Source: an uncultured Mycolicibacterium sp. (GTDB lineage Bacteria; Actinomycetota; Actinomycetes; Mycobacteriales; Mycobacteriaceae). Taken from it: a stretch of DNA of 55,808 nt. Both the position numbers and the translations under genes were made by a program. Each line of letters opens with the position of its first letter. Positions within the stretch are counted from its first letter, which is position 1. The stretch is taken from contig CAMFLL010000002.1 in assembly GCA_945957405.1 (NCBI GenBank), positions 1-55,808 of the forward strand, written 5' to 3'. The notes below the pieces were generated by a model, which ran no database searches, had not been told where the DNA came from, and saw nothing but the letters and a program-made list of their open reading frames with translations. Below, piece by piece: positions 52,209 to 55,808 of the stretch.

Positions 52209-53216
52209 GTGACCGAGACACGCAGTCCGGCGGGTGTGCGGTATGTGCTGGACATCGCGCGTCGTCACGGTGTCGCCGGTGAGCGCATGTTCGCGGGCAC
52301 CGGGCTGACGGAGGAACGGGTCGTGGCGGCCGGCTTCGTCATCGATCAGGAGGCGGAGTTCACGGTGATCGCCAACCTGGTTCGCGAACTCGGCGACGCC
52401 GTCGAACTCGGCGTGCAGGTCGGCTCGCAGATCACCGTCGGCGATCTCGGCATCTGGGGATATGCGTTGATCTCCAGTGCCACCGGAGGCGAGGCGATGG
52501 CACTGGCGGTCGCGTATGTGAGCCTGTCGCCCACCTTGTTCACCCCGCAGCCGGTCCAGATCGGCGACCAGACCACGGTGGTGCTGCGGGACGAGCACCT
52601 GCCCGTCGACGTACGGGACTACTACGCCGCGCGCGACCTCGCCGGGCTGCCGTTGCTGTTGCGCACCGCGGGGCTGAGTGCGGCGCCGTTGACTGTGGAG
52701 ACCCGCTTCGTATCGGAGCAGGCCGATCGGCTACGCGAAGCGCTGGTCCCGATCGGCGTGGAAACCGGTGCGCCACAACACCGTATCCGCTTTCCCGTGG
52801 AAGGGCTGGCGTTGCCGCTACCGACTGCCGATGCCGTCACGCAGGCGGCGTGCGCCCGCGAGTGCGAACGACTGGTACACACCCAGGCGCACCACCCGTC
52901 CCTGTCAGCGACCGTGCGCTCGAGATTTGCCCGGACTCCGGCCGACATGCCGGGCATCGAGGATCTGGCCGCCGAACTCCACATGAGCACCCGCACCCTG
53001 CGGCGCCAGCTCGAACACGAACAGACCACCTACCGCGACCTACGCAACGAGGTGGCGCAGACTCTGGCGGTCGAGTTGCTTGCGGTGGTGGGCCTGTCCG
53101 TCACCGAGGTGGCACGTCGGCTCGGCTACAGCGACACCACTGCGTTTTCACACGCGTTTCGCCGCTGGACGGGCCGGCCCGCCAGCGAGTACCGCGGTCA
53201 CGCGGACGATCAGTAG
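52209..53216 (+). CDS. AraC-family regulator (arabinose-binding-like N-terminus)
   Basis: A 335-residue regulator of the type with an N-terminal PF12625-like ligand domain (residues about 20-200) and a C-terminal AraC helix-turn-helix pair (IEDLAAELHMSTRTLRRQLEHE and VTEVARRLGYSDTTAFSHAFRRWTG). GTG 52209 (VTETRSPAG). The natural target is the divergent P450. Its end overlaps the next minus-strand gene by 7 bases. Confidence 0.92.
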   Translation: MTETRSPAGVRYVLDIARRHGVAGERMFAGTGLTEERVVAAGFVIDQEAEFTVIANLVRELGDAVELGVQVGSQITVGDLGIWGYALISSATGGEAMALAVAYVSLSPTLFTPQPVQIGDQTTVVLRDEHLPVDVRDYYAARDLAGLPLLLRTAGLSAAPLTVETRFVSEQADRLREALVPIGVETGAPQHRIRFPVEGLALPLPTADAVTQAACARECERLVHTQAHHPSLSATVRSRFARTPADMPGIEDLAAELHMSTRTLRRQLEHEQTTYRDLRNEVAQTLAVELLAVVGLSVTEVARRLGYSDTTAFSHAFRRWTGRPASEYRGHADDQ

Positions 53217-53476
53217 CGCAGCGGATCGGCCCTGACGCGCACTCGCGCGTCGCGATGGCCCACCGCGTAGATCGGGTGCATCAGCATCGGATGACGGCAG
53301 TGGGCGCACGACGCCTGCGGCTCCCTGGCCGCCGCTGTCGTCAGGTGGTGGCACGCCTTGCAATGCACGACATGGAATCCACCCATCCAGTTCAGCAGCC
53401 CGAGATAGATGGCCACCGTGGCCGCCGAGCCGAGCACCACTATCACCGCGATGGTGAGAATCTCGTACACCGTCAT
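53210..53476 (-). CDS. Small membrane protein with two CxxC knuckles
   Basis: An 88-residue protein with one N-terminal helix (about 5-28) followed by a zinc-ribbon-like domain: CKACHH and CAHCRHP, separated by about 20 residues. It is probably membrane-anchored with a cytoplasmic metal site. ATG 53476 follows GGAGG by six bases, which sets the start against an upstream ATG. I do not recognise a named family. Confidence 0.75.
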   Translation of the reverse strand: MTVYEILTIAVIVVLGSAATVAIYLGLLNWMGGFHVVHCKACHHLTTAAAREPQASCAHCRHPMLMHPIYAVGHRDARVRVRADPLRY

Positions 53477-53574
53477 GCCGGCACCTCCAAACACAGTGAG
53501 CACACCCGACGGATGAAGCCACGGTACGCCCGCGACAGCGCCCTTGAGAGCGTCTTTGGCCTGTGAAAACGGTG

Positions 53575-53742
53575 TCAGGCTTTACGGGCGCGCTTGTAGA
53601 TCTTGGTGAGTTCTTTGCCCCGAATGCCGAGGAGTTCGGCCTTGTGCACCTTGTGCAGCACCAATGGACAACGCTTACATCGTGGCTTACTGCGGCAGCA
53701 CTTCTTCTTGGCTTTGAGGCCGGCGAACTTACTGGTTGTCAC
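53575..53742 (-). CDS. Small basic cysteine-containing protein, 55 aa
   Basis: A strongly basic protein beginning VTTSKFAGLKAKKKCCRSKP, continuing with RCKRCPLVLHK and ending KELTKIYKRARKA. Four cysteines (CC...C..C) could bind a metal or nucleic acid. GTG 53742 is chosen because the 27 codons before it lie in the typA promoter gap and lack the same composition. Divergent from typA by 68 bases. Similar small proteins beside typA occur in actinobacteria as far as I recall; the function is unknown. Confidence 0.7.
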   Translation of the reverse strand: MTTSKFAGLKAKKKCCRSKPRCKRCPLVLHKVHKAELLGIRGKELTKIYKRARKA

Positions 53743-53810
53743 ACTCGACTTTCTTCTGACGCCATCTGTCGTTTTCGCGATCGGGTACCTGCACTGAGAC
53801 AATCTGCAGC

Positions 53811-55718
53811 GTGGATTCTGCACCCAACTTTAGAAACGTCGCGATCGTGGCTCACGTCGACCATGGCAAGACGACGCTGGTCGACGCCATGCTGCGGCAG
53901 TCGGGTGCGTTGACCCACCGCGGTGACGACGCGACCGAACGCATCATGGACTCCGGTGATCTCGAACGCGAAAAGGGCATCACGATCCTGGCCAAGAACA
54001 CCGCCGTGCATCGTCACAATGCGGATGGCACTGTGACGGTGATCAACGTGATCGACACCCCCGGGCACGCCGACTTCGGAGGTGAGGTCGAACGTGGCCT
54101 GTCGATGGTCGACGGGGTGTTGTTGCTGGTGGACGCCTCGGAAGGGCCTCTTCCGCAGACCCGGTTCGTGTTGCGGAAGGCGCTCTCGGCGCATCTGCCC
54201 GTGATCCTCGTGGTCAACAAGACCGACCGCCCCGACGCCCGTATCGCCGAGGTGGTCTCCGAGAGCCACGACCTGCTGCTCGACGTCGCATCAGACCTCG
54301 ACGACGAGGCGCAGAAGGCGGCCGAGGACGCACTGGGACTGCCGACGCTCTACGCGTCGGGGCGGGCGGGAATCGCCAGCACCACCGAGCCCGCCAACGG
54401 TGAGAACCCCGATGGCGAAAACCTCGACCCGCTGTTCGACGTGCTGCTCGACAACATCCCGCCACCACAGGGCGATCCCGAAGCTCCGCTGCAGGCGCTC
54501 GTGACCAACCTCGACGCATCGGCCTTCCTGGGCCGGCTTGCGCTGGTCCGGATCTACAAGGGCAAGCTGAGGAAGGGGCAGCAGGTCGCGTGGATGCGCG
54601 AGGTCGACGGGCACCCCGTGATCACGAACGCCAAGATCACCGAGCTGTTGGTCACCGAAGGTGTCGAGCGCACCCCGACGGCCGAGGCCGTTGCCGGCGA
54701 CATCGTCGCTGTCGCGGGTATCCCGGAGATCATGATCGGCGACACGCTGGCCGACACCGACCATGCGCATGCCCTACCCCGCATCACCGTCGACGAGCCG
54801 GCGATCTCGGTCACCATCGGAACCAACACCTCACCGCTGGCCGGCAAGGTATCCGGCCACAAACTGACCGCTCGCATGGTCAAGAGCCGGCTCGACGCCG
54901 AGCTCGTGGGCAACGTGTCCATCAAGGTCGTCGACATCGGCCGGCCCGACGCCTGGGAGGTGCAGGGCCGTGGTGAGCTCGCCCTGGCGGTCCTGGTGGA
55001 GCAGATGCGCCGGGAGGGCTTCGAGCTGACGGTCGGTAAACCCCAGGTGGTCACGCGGACCATCGACGGTAAGCAGCATGAGCCGTTCGAGGCCATGACG
55101 ATCGACTGCCCCGAGGAGTTCGTCGGCGCCATCACCCAACTGATGGCCGCCCGCAAGGGGCGCATGGAGGAGATGACGAACCATGCGGCGGGATGGGTCC
55201 GGATGGACTTCATCGTGCCCAGCCGCGGCCTGATCGGGTTCCGCACCGACTTCCTCACCATCACCCGGGGCACCGGTATCGCCAACGCGGTGTTCGATGG
55301 ATACCGGCCGTGGGCCGGTGAGATCCGTGCCCGGCACACCGGTTCGCTGGTGTCCGACCGCAGCGGCGCCATCACCCCGTTCGCCATGATCCAGCTGGCC
55401 GATCGCGGGCAGTTCTTCGTCGAGCCCGGCGAGGACACCTACGAGGGTCAGGTCGTCGGGATCAACCCGCGCGCCGAGGACCTGGACGTCAACGTCACCC
55501 GCGAGAAGAAGCTGACCAACATGCGCAGCTCGACCGCCGATGTGATGGAGACGCTGGCCAGGCCCCTCGAGCTCGATCTCGAGCAGGCGATGGAGTTCTG
55601 CGCCGCAGACGAATGCGTCGAGGTCACCCCGGAGATCGTCCGGGTGCGCAAGGTCGACCTGGATGCGACCACCCGCGCCAGGAACAGATCACGCGCGAAG
55701 CAGGCGGCCAAGGCCTAG
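53811..55718 (+). CDS. typA: Translational GTPase TypA/BipA
   Basis: A 635-residue ribosome-binding GTPase involved in ribosome assembly and stress adaptation. G1 reads AHVDHGKTT, G2/switch I EREKGITI, G3 DTPGHADFGGEVERG and G4 NKTDRPDAR; C-terminal EF-G-like domains and the TypA-specific end (TREKKLTNMRSSTADV) are complete. GTG 53811 precedes a short non-conserved start (MDSAPN) before FRNVAIVAHVDHGK. Corresponds to Rv1165. Confidence 0.96.
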   Translation: MDSAPNFRNVAIVAHVDHGKTTLVDAMLRQSGALTHRGDDATERIMDSGDLEREKGITILAKNTAVHRHNADGTVTVINVIDTPGHADFGGEVERGLSMVDGVLLLVDASEGPLPQTRFVLRKALSAHLPVILVVNKTDRPDARIAEVVSESHDLLLDVASDLDDEAQKAAEDALGLPTLYASGRAGIASTTEPANGENPDGENLDPLFDVLLDNIPPPQGDPEAPLQALVTNLDASAFLGRLALVRIYKGKLRKGQQVAWMREVDGHPVITNAKITELLVTEGVERTPTAEAVAGDIVAVAGIPEIMIGDTLADTDHAHALPRITVDEPAISVTIGTNTSPLAGKVSGHKLTARMVKSRLDAELVGNVSIKVVDIGRPDAWEVQGRGELALAVLVEQMRREGFELTVGKPQVVTRTIDGKQHEPFEAMTIDCPEEFVGAITQLMAARKGRMEEMTNHAAGWVRMDFIVPSRGLIGFRTDFLTITRGTGIANAVFDGYRPWAGEIRARHTGSLVSDRSGAITPFAMIQLADRGQFFVEPGEDTYEGQVVGINPRAEDLDVNVTREKKLTNMRSSTADVMETLARPLELDLEQAMEFCAADECVEVTPEIVRVRKVDLDATTRARNRSRAKQAAKA

Positions 55719-55808
55719 CGCAGCGACGATGCGGGCCGAGGGACGAGGCCGGCGGAGGAGTGCGCAATCGGGTGATGCGGCAGCGTTGCCGACCGGACAT
55801 GACGGAGT

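Overview
The window is chromosomal DNA of a high-GC actinobacterium, almost certainly a fast-growing mycobacterium (Mycolicibacterium-like). Gene content supports this: an MmpL transporter, the mannosyltransferase PimE, alpha-methylacyl-CoA racemase with the mycobacterial catalytic residues, an F420-type PPOX protein, DUF5302, exported Pro/Ala-rich proteins, frequent GTG starts and 4-base start/stop overlaps. From memory, the backbone follows Mycobacterium tuberculosis Rv1141c to Rv1165: echA, mcr, mmpL13, methyltransferase, SIR2, GntR, omt, Rv1155, Rv1156, Rv1157c/Rv1158c, pimE, phhB, mutT2, typA. Blocks of accessory genes are inserted between these anchors. I see no rRNA, tRNA, insertion sequence or CRISPR array.

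Layout. 0.3-6.7 kb: two MFS exporters, a GlxA-type regulator, a Rossmann reductase, a CPBP protease and a PaaG-like isomerase. 6.8-11.2 kb: mcr, a pair of SMR exporters under what reads as a guanidine-III riboswitch, a YiaA-like membrane protein, a nitronate monooxygenase, a 48-residue ORF and DoxX. 11.5-16.2 kb: an intact mmpL13 with TetR and methyltransferase in one operon, then SIR2 and GntR diverging from a 36-base gap. 16.2-20.8 kb: PucR regulator, Baeyer-Villiger monooxygenase plus hydrolase, and an SDR.

20.9-34.7 kb: a 13.7-kb minus-strand amine-catabolism cluster. In transcription order it encodes ferredoxin, PuuA-like gamma-glutamyl ligase, PuuD-like hydrolase, PuuC-like aldehyde dehydrogenase, enoyl-CoA hydratase, cytochrome P450, a binding protein without signal peptide, family III CoA-transferase, a second aldehyde dehydrogenase, GabT-like aminotransferase, FadR-type GntR regulator, Cache protein and a PotD-like lipoprotein. 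An identical 30-bp palindrome-containing element lies before the ferredoxin and before the lipoprotein, so both are probably controlled by the GntR regulator. The inferred logic is gamma-glutamyl capture of an amine, oxidation with the P450 in the place normally held by the PuuB oxidase, hydrolysis, transamination, oxidation and CoA activation. A cyclic amine, diamine or omega-amino acid would fit.

34.8-37.3 kb: two paralogous methyltransferases, the Rv1155-like protein and DUF5302. 37.3-46.3 kb: an acyltransferase, an MFS transporter, two sodium:solute symporters each with a small membrane partner, and a LytS/LytTR-type two-component system likely sensing a monocarboxylate. 46.4-55.7 kb: HhH-GPD protein, two exported Pro/Ala-rich proteins, pimE, phhB, mutT2, a second P450 diverging from an AraC regulator, two small cysteine proteins and typA. 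Positions 55719-55808 hold no gene I can see.
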